DNA from: an uncultured beta proteobacterium
GTDB taxonomy: Bacteria > Pseudomonadota > Gammaproteobacteria > Burkholderiales > Burkholderiaceae
NCBI GenBank assembly: GCA_903909925.1
Contig: CAIVXR010000143.1
Location: 1-19,836, forward strand
Reading direction: 5' to 3'
Length of the DNA: 19,836 bases
Shown here in pieces: positions 6,081-14,320 of this stretch; positions within the stretch are counted from its first letter, which is position 1, and each line of letters opens with the position of its first letter. The position numbers were made by a program, and so were the translations under genes. The notes beneath the pieces are model-generated. The model was not told the DNA's origin and made no database searches. It saw nothing but the letters and a program-made list of their open reading frames with translations.

Positions 6081-6878
6081 TCAGACATCACTCATAAAAT
6101 CACCGCCACCGCCATCGTCCCAAGAGCTGCCACCGCCATCGTCCCAAGAGCTGGCATCGTTCACACCAAAATTAGGATCTGCAGATGCTGGGCCGCCGAC
6201 TTGATTCATATTGGGATTAGCATTTGGATGATTATTGTCGTGACCGCCCATGAGATTGCTCGCTAATGCCTGGCCAGCGTACATACCGGCTCCTAAAGCT
6301 GCCCCAGTTGCAAGACTACCCATTAAGCCACTACCCATACCGCCAGCTGCTGGCGCTCCAGGATAGCCAGGACCGCCTGGAGCGCCAGGATAACCAGCGC
6401 TTGGTGCGTTATAGACTTGCACTGCCTCAGCCTTACGACGTCTCATCACAATAATGATGCCCACTACCAAGATAGCAATCAAACCCCAGAAGATTGGATT
6501 ACTAAAAATCGATGATGCACCAACATTAGAATTACCTGAACTATTAGCGAGTTGTGCCTGGAGTTTTTGCACAGATTCTGCTTGAGCAAAAGGTAAGCCT
6601 GGTGCTAAGTTCTCTGCTTGCGCAAATGCATTTCTAGCAGCATCTAACTTACCCTCCCTAATATAGAGCTCGGCTGCAATGTAATGTGCTTTAGCGCTAT
6701 TCGGATGGTTTTGAAGCACCTCTTTCATCATGGCATCAGCTTTAGCTAACTGCCCAGATTGAATGGCCTGAGAAACTTCAGGTAATGTAGCTTCAGCCAA
6801 GGCAAGATTGCTTGTGAGCAATACTGCACTAGCGAATACGCCAACCATGAACTTCAGTACATTTTGCATTTTCATCAT
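6081..6878 (-). CDS. Exported TPR protein with membrane helix and Asp/Gly-rich repeat tail
   Basis: A 265-residue protein of unknown function. Residues 1-28 are a signal peptide (cleavage after LALA). Residues 31-96 form about two TPR-like helical pairs (QAIQSGQLAKADAMMKEVL, then AKAHYIAAELYIREGKLDAA). A single membrane helix follows at about 129-145 with RRRK after it, so the TPR part is periplasmic and the rest is probably cytoplasmic. Residues 158-180 are Pro/Gly-rich (GYPGAPGGPGYPGAPAAGG), 183-212 are a Gly/Ala-rich helix-like segment, and the end is SSWDDGGG twice, then GGDFMSDV. The Gly/Ala segment plus acidic Gly tail recalls DUF2076-type proteins, but only loosely. Of the first two Met codons, the second (6875) has the better spacing to AAGGAG. 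The gene is on minus, ending toward the shared terminator. Confidence 0.8.
   Translation of the reverse strand: MMKMQNVLKFMVGVFASAVLLTSNLALAEATLPEVSQAIQSGQLAKADAMMKEVLQNHPNSAKAHYIAAELYIREGKLDAARNAFAQAENLAPGLPFAQAESVQKLQAQLANSSGNSNVGASSIFSNPIFWGLIAILVVGIIIVMRRRKAEAVQVYNAPSAGYPGAPGGPGYPGAPAAGGMGSGLMGSLATGAALGAGMYAGQALASNLMGGHDNNHPNANPNMNQVGGPASADPNFGVNDASSWDDGGGSSWDDGGGGDFMSDV
6105..6152 (-). repeat. Two perfect 24-bp tandem repeats in the TPR-protein gene
   Basis: The units at 6105-6128 and 6129-6152 are identical (GCCACCGCCATCGTCCCAAG, then AGCT, on the plus strand). Each encodes one SSWDDGGG octapeptide. Identity at the DNA level, including third positions, indicates a recent duplication, so copy number may vary between strains. 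Confidence 0.95.
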
Positions 6879-6965
6879 GACTCCTTATAGGATGTTTCAC
6901 TGTGATTTTGATTATCGCCAGTTTAGGTATTTTTGCTATTCCCTAGCTATATGAGGGCTTTTAGG

Positions 6966-7007
6966 GGGAATTCAAGGGGACAGGGCAATCCTTTTAAGTG
7001 AATTCCC
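6966..7007. repeat. 8-bp inverted repeat with 26-nt spacer upstream of brnT
   Basis: GGGAATTC (6966-6973) and GAATTCCC (7000-7007) are perfect inverse copies; the spacer contains AGGGGA and TCCTTT, which can also pair. The element lies between the divergent TPR-protein gene and the brnT promoter. It could be a transcription barrier or a relic of a REP-like palindrome. There is no T tract typical of an intrinsic terminator. Confidence 0.5.
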
Positions 7008-7014
7008 ATAATTT

Positions 7015-7062
7015 TTGTAGTTATATTAATTCATTGATGTTATGATTTAACGTAGCTACAAT
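7015..7062 (+). promoter_or_regulatory. brnTA promoter with flanking inverted half-sites
   Basis: TTGATG (7034-7039), a 17-nt spacer and TACAAT (7057-7062) make a near-consensus sigma-70 promoter. Half-sites TTGTAGTTA (7015-7023) and TAGCTACAA (7053-7061) are inverted copies matching at 8 of 9 positions, the second covering the -10 box. GTAGCTAC (7052-7059) is itself a perfect palindrome. BrnA is known to autoregulate brnTA in Brucella, so these are the best operator candidates. The predicted transcript start (about 7068-7071) coincides with the brnT ATG at 7070. Confidence 0.68.
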
Positions 7063-7069
7063 ATTTCGG

Positions 7070-7342
7070 ATGAAATTCACTTATGATGCGGCAAAAAATG
7101 ATTCAAACATTACAAAACATGGCCTACCCCTTTCAGATGCAAAGTTGCTTGATTGGGATTCAGCCATTAGCTACATTGACAGTAGAAAGAATTATGGCGA
7201 GGAAAGGCTTGTAGCACTAGCTCCCATCAAGCAACGCCTGTATTTCGTAGTTTATGTTGAACTAAAAATGAGTAAGAGAATTATTAGCTTGAGAAAAGCA
7301 AACGTCCGTGAGGTAGAGAGATATGAAAAAGAAAATAATTAG
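7070..7342 (+). CDS. brnT: BrnT-family ribonuclease toxin
   Basis: A 90-residue protein with the full BrnT pattern: FTYDAAKNDSNITKHGLPL at the start, DWDSAI in the middle, then GEERLVALAPIKQRLYFVVYVE, and RIISLRKANVREVERYEK at the end. BrnT toxins have a RelE-like fold and cut RNA to stop translation. The basic and aromatic residues K14-H17, R60, R75, K76 and R82 are placed as expected for the family. No Shine-Dalgarno is present, and the promoter puts the 5' end at or next to the ATG, so translation is probably leaderless. The gene overlaps brnA by 20 nt. The length is typical. Confidence 0.92.
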   Translation: MKFTYDAAKNDSNITKHGLPLSDAKLLDWDSAISYIDSRKNYGEERLVALAPIKQRLYFVVYVELKMSKRIISLRKANVREVERYEKENN

Positions 7343-7670
7343 ACCGACCGCCGAAGAGGATGCTGCTATTACAAAAGCAGCAATGGCAGATCCCGACAGT
7401 ATGCCCTTCACGGATGAAGAGTGGGAGAAAGTCAAGCCTACGCTAGTTCGTGGTCGCGGCAGACCTTTAGGTAGTGGAGCTAAAGAACAAGTTACCCTGA
7501 GAATAGATAAAGATGTTTTGGATTTTTATAAATCTAAGGGTGAAGGCTGGCAAACCTTTATCAACCAAGTGCTCGGCGAAGTAAAAAGAGAGTCTAGGTC
7601 GATATCGAGTGTTGAGAAAAAGCTGAACAAGGGTGCTCTGATTAATAACAAGTTCAAGGCTGCTGCTTAA
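7323..7670 (+). CDS. brnA: BrnA-family antitoxin
   Basis: A 115-residue antitoxin. The N-terminal half has the BrnA signature (ITKAAMADPDSMPFTDEEW, then RGRGRPLGSGAKEQVTLRID) that contacts the toxin and leads into a ribbon-helix-helix DNA-binding domain at about residues 55-86 (KEQVTLRIDKDVLDFYKSKG). The RHH should dimerise and repress the brnTA promoter. The last 25-30 residues (KRESRSISSVEKKLNKGAL onward) are a basic extension beyond the RHH. The start is inside brnT (20-nt overlap) with GAGGTAGAGAG before the ATG. The stop is only 4 nt from the stop of addA on the opposite strand, leaving no room for a separate terminator. Confidence 0.9.
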   Translation: MKKKIIRPTAEEDAAITKAAMADPDSMPFTDEEWEKVKPTLVRGRGRPLGSGAKEQVTLRIDKDVLDFYKSKGEGWQTFINQVLGEVKRESRSISSVEKKLNKGALINNKFKAAA

Positions 7671-7674
7671 CGCC

Positions 7675-10600
7675 CTACTTCACTTCCACCATCTCACCTG
7701 TGGAAGAGATCAAATAGGCCTTATTGGGTTTGTCTTTCCGGATACGGGTGAGTTCAGTCTGATAGCCCTGCAACTGCTTGCGGTACTTTTCATACTTCTC
7801 AGTGCCTATGCCTGGAATCGTTAGCTTGTAATCAATGATGGCTAGATGATCATCTAATTCGACTAGGCGATCCATGCGGTAGCTCTTACCCTCTTCGCTT
7901 GCGATATCAAGCTCATTCCAAGCAGCAATCCATTCCCCTGATGTGAGATACCGTTTTAGTTCTGGTGAATCTAATACCGCCTTGGTTCGAGCAATTAGTT
8001 TTTTTGCAGGTGCTTGATCAACACCTAGCCAATTCATAATCTCTTGTTCACTTGGCATAGAAGGTGTATTTGGATTACTGGAGTCTGCAGTGAGGAACTC
8101 AAGCAACTTATGAAAGTTCGTACCCTCCTCTAAGATTTCTGGGTCGGGTTCATTTTCTACTGCTGCTTGAGTGGGCTGCACCGTGCCGCCGCTCTCAATA
8201 TCTAGCAATTGTTGCTGATGACTTAGCTTGGCCTGCTCCCATGCGATCTGGAAATCTTCAATACTGAAATTTTCAGAAATCGAAACACTTTCCAAAGGCT
8301 TGCTCGACTCTTTCACCTTATCGCTAGAAGTAGGAGCGGCATTCTTCATAGACTCTACTGTCGGCAGTTTGCCAAATTGAGCTCTGGCATACCAAGATTT
8401 CTGATCTAGACCAATGGGGTTATTTGCCGTAGGCTCTTTTGCTACGCCGCTGATCCACAAACCTTGCTTAGCTCTGGTCATTGCCACATAGAGTAAGTTC
8501 CAATTTTCATTCTGGCTAATAAGCTCTTCATCCTCCCGAATTTGAGTGCGCGGTGAAGTTAAACCTGACTTGGTATACATCGATAGATGTGAGGGGCTTC
8601 TATCATTGGGTGACCACTCTAATAAAACGCCAGAATGATCAGAAGCTCCAACCGTATGATTGGCATCTAGAATAATCACAAAGGGAGACTCGAGTCCTTT
8701 GGCCCCATGAATTGTCATGAGGCGCGCACGCTTATGCTTATCCTCTTCTGATATCTCGCTGTCTTCATCTATCTCTGCAAGCTCTACTTCAGCCTCAATC
8801 TCCACATCACCTTCATCCGGTGTTTCATCATCATCGCTACGGCGCATAGCGTTAATCTCATCAATAAAGCGACTTAAGCTTGGGTACCGGCCACCATCTT
8901 GATTTAAAGAGAGTTCTAAAAAAGCATCCAAATTGGCAACTACCTGTGCGCGAGCTAAAGGTTGAGCGCTCACTCCATATGCAAAACGCAAATTGCTCTC
9001 TTGATAAATTTGATCTAACAAGTCATGCACTGGTAAGCGCTCTGCTAGTCCGCGCCAATGCTCTAAAAAGCGCGCAGCTCTTTGATTTAGTGCGTCTTGA
9101 CTATCTTGCAAGACATCCCACCAAGAGCGATATTGATGACTTGCCTTAGTGATACTCAGGTTTTGCATTTGCTGCTCAGTAAAACTAAAGATTGGGCTTC
9201 TAAGCACTTGCGCAAGAGGTAAATCACGGCGTGGCGATAGCAACACGGTTAGCAAAGCAATCAAATCATCAATTTCAAGCGTATTTAATAAGCCGCCAAG
9301 CCGAGAGCTGTCATAAGCAAGCCCTGCTTCACGCAATGCTCTCTCAAACTGCGGTAAATATTTACGGCGTTTGACAAGCAGTAGGAAGTCGCTCTCTCTA
9401 GCTGCACGCCAAAGCTTGCGCCCATCCTGTTCATCCATCACCTGATGAGTTGCCATCACTTGATGAATCAGCTTACTAATCTCTTGGCCCTCAGCATAGC
9501 GCTGCGTAGCTGCAACTGTTTGGTTCACATCAGTAATAGGGGCATCAAAAGCATTTCCGTCTCTAGGGGCTAACTCTTCTTTAACGTAAGGGATGAGAGG
9601 CAGTAGTGCAGCTTCACCTTCTTTTACGTAAGCTTCATTTGGCAGGCCCTCTTGTAAGGGCTCCCACAAGGTATCTTGCTCATGAAACTCATAGGTAGGT
9701 GGTAATTGCGACTGAGCAAAAGTGTCATTCACAGCCGAGTTAATTTTGTTGGCATTGCGCCGGGTTGTATCTTGATCAAGTGCAATGGCATGCAGATGTG
9801 TTTTTAAGAACTCTTTGGCACTAGCAAATAAGCGTGGATCTGCTCTGCGAAAGCGATAAATGGATTGCTTTGGATCACCCACGATAAAGACACTAGGCTT
9901 GCTTTCATCATTGCCATAGCCGTCTAACCAAGAACGCAGAATTTGCCATTGCAATGGATTGGTATCTTGAAACTCATCAATCAGGATATGTTTATATTTA
10001 GCATCTAAGCGCGCCTGTAAATAAGCTGCATTCGCGCTATTTGCCATCAGCTGACTCACCCCAATTTCTAAATCATCAAAATCTCGTACACGCATGGCTT
10101 CTTTAGATGCAGCAGCATGGTCCATCATGCGCTCGCTCATAGCAAACCAGGCTAGGTTTAGTTCGTAAACATCTTTTTCAGCTTGCCAAGCTACATAATC
10201 CACAAATGCCTGTGCCCATGCTTGCTTATAAGCAATATGCTCTGGCTCGAGATGATTTAAGCCTTCATTTTGGAGATAGGTCTTTACGGCGCCAAGAGCT
10301 TTATTGTTATTGGTGCGAGATTCACTATCAGTATTTAAAAATACTAATTGCAGATTTTCAGCAACTTCCATGACATCACCACCGCGCTGCATGCACTCTA
10401 GAGCAGAAACTAAACGTGGCAAGAAATCGCTCTCTTGAGTGCTGCTGTGAGCAAAGCAACGCACTAAGAATTCAAAGTCTGCCCTTGCCTGAGGCGCATT
10501 CCACATTTGCAATAAAGGATTTTCTAGGTTGAGTCTGGGTAAAAATTGTTTGAAGTGCTCTATGGGAGTAATGCCTTTTTCTTTGCAGGCCTGCACAAAG

Positions 10601-11202
10601 AAAGTCCAGGCACCGCGCTGCTTCATCAGGCCGTAATTGCCCATTAAAAACTTTTCTGTATTACTTGCACCTAAATGTTTGAGAAGAACGTCATAGTGCC
10701 CTTTGAGATCTGGCGGAAGGTCACCCCACCAATCGTCCAAGCATTCCTCTAATAATCTTTTGCCATCCTCGCGCAAGCTAAATCCAGGCTGTACTTCTGC
10801 TGAAATGGGGGCAGCGCTTAATAGTCTGCCAAACCAGCCATGAAAGGTATCAATCACAATCGATTGAGGACTAGCAAGCACCCTGTTATATAGAGCTCTA
10901 GCTTGAGGTAGCAGTACTCTTGCTTCCTTGTCATCTAAACCTCTTTTGGATAGTTCCTCTAACAGCGCTGCATCACTCATCGTTGAAAATTGCTCTAGCA
11001 GACTATAGAGCCGATCGCGCATTTCTTGCGCGGCTTTGCGCGTAAAGGTTAAGGCCAGAATTTCTGATGGTTTAGCACCAGCAAGTAAAAGGCGAATCAT
11101 GCGGGCCACTAATAGCCATGTTTTACCGCTACCAGCACAAGCGGAGACGATCACCGATCTATGGGGATCACATGCTATGGCGTTATCAAACTTTTTCACC
11201 AC
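7675..11202 (-). CDS. addA: AddA-type helicase-nuclease (UvrD/RecB-like), AddAB subunit A
   Basis: A 1175-residue superfamily 1A helicase with a RecB-like nuclease, the motor of the AddAB complex that resects double-strand breaks for RecA. Helicase motifs: Walker A ACAGSGKT at 21-28, LTFTRKAAQEMRDRL at 51-65, DEFQD Walker B at 409-413, VGDPKQSIYRFRRAD at 441-455, then LMTIHGAKGLESP and LLYVAMTRAKQGLW in the second motor lobe. Nuclease motifs: H1031 (NFHKLLEF), D1111 (YRMDRLVE), D1124 and K1126 (IIDYK), and QLQGY at 1143-1147, all intact. It starts at GTG 11202, overlapping the addB stop by 7 nt (GTGGTGA); a second GTG at 11199 has better spacing to AAGGGG. An acidic insert lies between the SF1 motifs (residue runs such as DDDETPDEGDVEIEAEVE). 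UvrD or RecB alone are excluded by the nuclease domain and the addB partner. Confidence 0.93.
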   Translation of the reverse strand: MVKKFDNAIACDPHRSVIVSACAGSGKTWLLVARMIRLLLAGAKPSEILALTFTRKAAQEMRDRLYSLLEQFSTMSDAALLEELSKRGLDDKEARVLLPQARALYNRVLASPQSIVIDTFHGWFGRLLSAAPISAEVQPGFSLREDGKRLLEECLDDWWGDLPPDLKGHYDVLLKHLGASNTEKFLMGNYGLMKQRGAWTFFVQACKEKGITPIEHFKQFLPRLNLENPLLQMWNAPQARADFEFLVRCFAHSSTQESDFLPRLVSALECMQRGGDVMEVAENLQLVFLNTDSESRTNNNKALGAVKTYLQNEGLNHLEPEHIAYKQAWAQAFVDYVAWQAEKDVYELNLAWFAMSERMMDHAAASKEAMRVRDFDDLEIGVSQLMANSANAAYLQARLDAKYKHILIDEFQDTNPLQWQILRSWLDGYGNDESKPSVFIVGDPKQSIYRFRRADPRLFASAKEFLKTHLHAIALDQDTTRRNANKINSAVNDTFAQSQLPPTYEFHEQDTLWEPLQEGLPNEAYVKEGEAALLPLIPYVKEELAPRDGNAFDAPITDVNQTVAATQRYAEGQEISKLIHQVMATHQVMDEQDGRKLWRAARESDFLLLVKRRKYLPQFERALREAGLAYDSSRLGGLLNTLEIDDLIALLTVLLSPRRDLPLAQVLRSPIFSFTEQQMQNLSITKASHQYRSWWDVLQDSQDALNQRAARFLEHWRGLAERLPVHDLLDQIYQESNLRFAYGVSAQPLARAQVVANLDAFLELSLNQDGGRYPSLSRFIDEINAMRRSDDDETPDEGDVEIEAEVELAEIDEDSEISEEDKHKRARLMTIHGAKGLESPFVIILDANHTVGASDHSGVLLEWSPNDRSPSHLSMYTKSGLTSPRTQIREDEELISQNENWNLLYVAMTRAKQGLWISGVAKEPTANNPIGLDQKSWYARAQFGKLPTVESMKNAAPTSSDKVKESSKPLESVSISENFSIEDFQIAWEQAKLSHQQQLLDIESGGTVQPTQAAVENEPDPEILEEGTNFHKLLEFLTADSSNPNTPSMPSEQEIMNWLGVDQAPAKKLIARTKAVLDSPELKRYLTSGEWIAAWNELDIASEEGKSYRMDRLVELDDHLAIIDYKLTIPGIGTEKYEKYRKQLQGYQTELTRIRKDKPNKAYLISSTGEMVEVK

Positions 11203-14186
11203 ATCCCCTTTCTACAAATTCCTCTTGCCTCACAATATTTACAAACACCATCTGGCGCAAAAGCAGTCATCTCTTTTCTAGACCACAGATTTTGCATGTC
11301 CTGAGTCATTTGTTGATCAAACTCAGGCATCAAATCGGGCACATTCTCTACCTCCAAGGATCTGAGTAGTTTTTTATCTCTCTTGAGATCTACTTTGAGC
11401 GAAACCCATTGGGCACGCTTAATCTGATGATTCTGAAGATGCGCGCTAGCAGGGTTTTCGTTAGCAGCACGGGCATAAATCAGCAGCTGCGGATCATCTA
11501 AAACATGTTCAGCACGTTTTTTAATCTTGGTCATCGACTGATTTTTGTAATCGATCACCTCAGCTTGTTGCTCGTCTTGAACATTGACATCAAAACGATC
11601 AGCGCGCCCTTCAATCCGAATCACACGATTCTCGCCATCAAAGTCGACAAAATGTAAATCAAAGCCAACCTTGAGTTCAGCATTTTGATAACGCCATCCT
11701 TGCGCCTCTCTTTGGAGTTGCCAATCTACAAAGCTCGGGATTTGTTTTTGCCAATCACGTAAGGTGCCTAGCACCCTGCCATCACCCTCAATCAGTCGTT
11801 TAAATTCTTTTTCAGAAATAGCAGATAGCTCACGCTCCATCCATAAACGACGAGCCTGCGTATTTTGGGTAGTTGATGACCCAGATTTTTGCTCTTCAGT
11901 CTTTAGTGACTGATAAAAATTTCGTAGTAAAGCATGAAGTGATTGCCCTGCTAAAGAAGCATCAAATCCATCCTCAAATACTTTTGCTTCTCGTAGGCCC
12001 AATAAACTGCGAACATAATATTTGTAGGGGCAGTCTCTTAAAGCCTTATAGGCACTTGGGCTCATGGATAGGGGTAAGGGCAAATTTTGATCTGGCGTAG
12101 CAACCGCCTTTTGCAGTGGTCTTGCTTTTCCAACATAAGAGTCAGGCTTGGCAATAATCGCTTTCCAATGAGGCAACTGCGTCTGTAAACGCTGTATCCA
12201 TGCTGACGGCCTTAATGGCTCGCCACTCTTACTTTTACTCTGCCAGAGCAAATCAACACTTGGGCAAGAAACTAATAGTTGCGAGAAATCACGTGCTTGT
12301 TGAATATATTGAGCATTAATCGTCGATGTTTTAAGCAGGCGATTGAGTGCATCTGAGAAAAATAAGGGTGGCTCGGAAAACGCGGGTAGTTGCTGCTGAT
12401 CACACCCCACAACAACTACAGCATCAAATTGGCGAAGGCGTGTTGAGCTGAGCGGCAAAATACTCAGGTTTGCTTGCGCCTCTTTGCCGGCTTCCTCATA
12501 TGAGGCCTCTTCTAGAACGGATTTAATTAAACTAATCCACTCAGGTAGACGCATCGCAACATTTTGGTAATTGCTAGAGCGCAGATCAAAGGTTTTAATT
12601 ACTTCTAATAATTGCTTGCCTGCAGCATCCTTCTCTAGGGCAGGGGCCATTCCGGTATCTTGCAAATTTTGCTGTAAGAGCCCATATGCATTGGAACAAT
12701 TGAGATCCAACCCTTGCCAGGCATAGTGCCGTTCTCTAATAAATTGCAGCAGTTTTAATAAGGCCTCATTGGGGGTAGCCTCATGCGCAGATGCATAGTC
12801 ATTAGCCCGTTCAATAGCCATATAAAAAGTTTCCCAGCCCGACTTTGCCTGACTAGCAATCAAAATATCTTCAAGCTGCGCGAGTAACCCAATGCAAACC
12901 TCGGGAGGCTTTTCAATACAAGCAGGAATATTTAAAAATGGATTTTGTAAAAATTCTAATAAAGTGCTGGCTGTTGGCCCTTCCTTAGGAGCACGAATGA
13001 GCTCTAACCAACTATTGATCGCTGCTGCTGCCCTTGTGGTGTCAATCTTCCAACCAGTTTCATCACGAATATTTAAGGCTGGTCCTAAACGCGCCAATAA
13101 GGCTCTTACCCGTCTTGCCGCAAGGCGGTCTTGCGCAACTAAAGCAATATTCGTTTTACCTGCAATTAAATATGACTCTATTGATTTGGTTGCAGCCCAA
13201 GCTAACTCTTCAAAACGCCTTGCTGAAATTAAACGCCAATCTTGATAACGCGCTGCCAAGATATTGTTATCTAGTTGCTGTTCTTGCTCTGCATTGAGCT
13301 CGGTTAACTCGCCAGCACTACTTTCCCCTGCAAGAGCTTCGGGCCATAAGGCAACTGACTGCCAATCTAATGTAGCTTCTATCACCGGAGCGTATTGCGC
13401 ATAGTCATTTAAGTACTTATCCATAACTACTCGATCAATAGGCTTGGCGTCTGCGGTCTGAACCCAGATCAATGGGCGAGCTTGATGCTGATTGGCTTTT
13501 GCCAAATCTAAGTGGGCCGCCATCGCAAACTGCTTTCGAAAAACAGCATCACCAGCACTACTCAAGTAACGCCAGAAAGTCAGTAATACTTCAGACTCTT
13601 GATCAACTACTTTTCGAGAAAGCTCTGGAAATGCTTGAGCGATAGTTTTCTCTAACATTGGCTCTAATTTTTTAGTCCATGCTTCTGCATCAAGCGCGCC
13701 ACTCTCCACCAAAAGATTTAACTCGTCATGTAACTGCGGAATAATTGCTTCAGATAAAATATCGCAGGCATCAATAACCGACTTCGCCAAACCCCATGCG
13801 CCAGAATCACTCTCTGCTTTAAACCAAACCTTAAGCTTGGAATGTTGACGTAGATTGATATAGACCGACAACCATCTTTCTAAATCGGTTTGCTTCTTTG
13901 GAAACTTCCATGCGCCTGGTGCTGCCTCTAGCCAATCGGCAAAACTGATGACTTGTGGCAAGAAGGCAATATTGCTTGCCAGATCCTTTGGTCGGTTTTT
14001 CTCTAAGGCTGCCCTCACCCCAATCAGTGGTCCCGCAGTACTGAGGATGACTAAGGGACGTTTTTGGGTTTGTTTTGCACAGTCCCAAATACCTTTAGCC
14101 AATTGTGTAAGCGCATGGCTATTGGGCACAATTGCCCAAGCTTGAGGCTGCTTTTGCTCTGAAATGGTTGGAAATGGCTGGGGCAT
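11196..14186 (-). CDS. addB: AddB-type PD-(D/E)XK nuclease with Fe-S cluster, AddAB subunit B
   Basis: A 996-residue partner of AddA. The C-terminal nuclease has H751 (SLHALL), D863 (GRADRFD), D879 and K881 (VIDYK). Four cysteines, C719 (LRDCPYKYY), C982, C985 and C991 (CKYCEARGIC), match the staple Fe-S cluster that holds AddB nucleases together. The N-terminal two thirds resembles an SF1 helicase scaffold, but no GxGK[ST] loop is visible near the start (region SSTAGPLIGVRAAL), so the motor is probably inactive and acts as a DNA-scanning scaffold. Low-similarity helicase-like stretches include VVVVGCDQQQLPAFSEPP. Start ATG 14186 lacks a clear ribosome binding site. addA follows with a 7-nt overlap. 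The gene diverges from trxA across 134 nt. The call rests on the motif set and on the partner. Confidence 0.9.
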   Translation of the reverse strand: MPQPFPTISEQKQPQAWAIVPNSHALTQLAKGIWDCAKQTQKRPLVILSTAGPLIGVRAALEKNRPKDLASNIAFLPQVISFADWLEAAPGAWKFPKKQTDLERWLSVYINLRQHSKLKVWFKAESDSGAWGLAKSVIDACDILSEAIIPQLHDELNLLVESGALDAEAWTKKLEPMLEKTIAQAFPELSRKVVDQESEVLLTFWRYLSSAGDAVFRKQFAMAAHLDLAKANQHQARPLIWVQTADAKPIDRVVMDKYLNDYAQYAPVIEATLDWQSVALWPEALAGESSAGELTELNAEQEQQLDNNILAARYQDWRLISARRFEELAWAATKSIESYLIAGKTNIALVAQDRLAARRVRALLARLGPALNIRDETGWKIDTTRAAAAINSWLELIRAPKEGPTASTLLEFLQNPFLNIPACIEKPPEVCIGLLAQLEDILIASQAKSGWETFYMAIERANDYASAHEATPNEALLKLLQFIRERHYAWQGLDLNCSNAYGLLQQNLQDTGMAPALEKDAAGKQLLEVIKTFDLRSSNYQNVAMRLPEWISLIKSVLEEASYEEAGKEAQANLSILPLSSTRLRQFDAVVVVGCDQQQLPAFSEPPLFFSDALNRLLKTSTINAQYIQQARDFSQLLVSCPSVDLLWQSKSKSGEPLRPSAWIQRLQTQLPHWKAIIAKPDSYVGKARPLQKAVATPDQNLPLPLSMSPSAYKALRDCPYKYYVRSLLGLREAKVFEDGFDASLAGQSLHALLRNFYQSLKTEEQKSGSSTTQNTQARRLWMERELSAISEKEFKRLIEGDGRVLGTLRDWQKQIPSFVDWQLQREAQGWRYQNAELKVGFDLHFVDFDGENRVIRIEGRADRFDVNVQDEQQAEVIDYKNQSMTKIKKRAEHVLDDPQLLIYARAANENPASAHLQNHQIKRAQWVSLKVDLKRDKKLLRSLEVENVPDLMPEFDQQMTQDMQNLWSRKEMTAFAPDGVCKYCEARGICRKGMW

Positions 14187-14222
14187 TACAGGGGCTGTTG
14201 AATTGGTGTTTTAGGGTTTATT

Positions 14223-14252
14223 TTGAAACTTATTTGGGAAATAAGGCAGAAT
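14223..14252 (+). promoter_or_regulatory. Candidate trxA promoter with palindromic spacer
   Basis: TTGAAA (14223-14228), an 18-nt spacer and CAGAAT (14247-14252) form a possible sigma-70 promoter. The spacer is almost entirely the palindrome CTTATTTgggAAATAAG (14229-14245). A second hairpin, AGCTTAT/ATAAGCT with a 7-nt loop, lies at 14257-14277 in the would-be leader. The sites are real; their promoter and operator roles are inferred. Confidence 0.4.
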
Positions 14253-14320
14253 GTTTAGCTTATTGCTAATATAAGCTTTGTAACGCCAGAATCAAATAAC
14301 TCGCTAAATAAGGAATTTTC

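Noticed and set aside
6075..6454. Plus-strand frames opposite the TPR-protein tail
   Set aside because: They are antisense to the Gly/Pro/Asp-rich codons, with repetitive composition explained by that gene.
8717..8902. Ser-rich plus-strand frame inside addA
   Set aside because: It is the antisense of the acidic Glu/Asp stretch of AddA; the serine runs are a by-product of those codons.
13831..14145. Overlapping short frames on both strands inside addB
   Set aside because: They lie in other frames of a long coding region, lack ribosome binding sites and have no recognisable domains.
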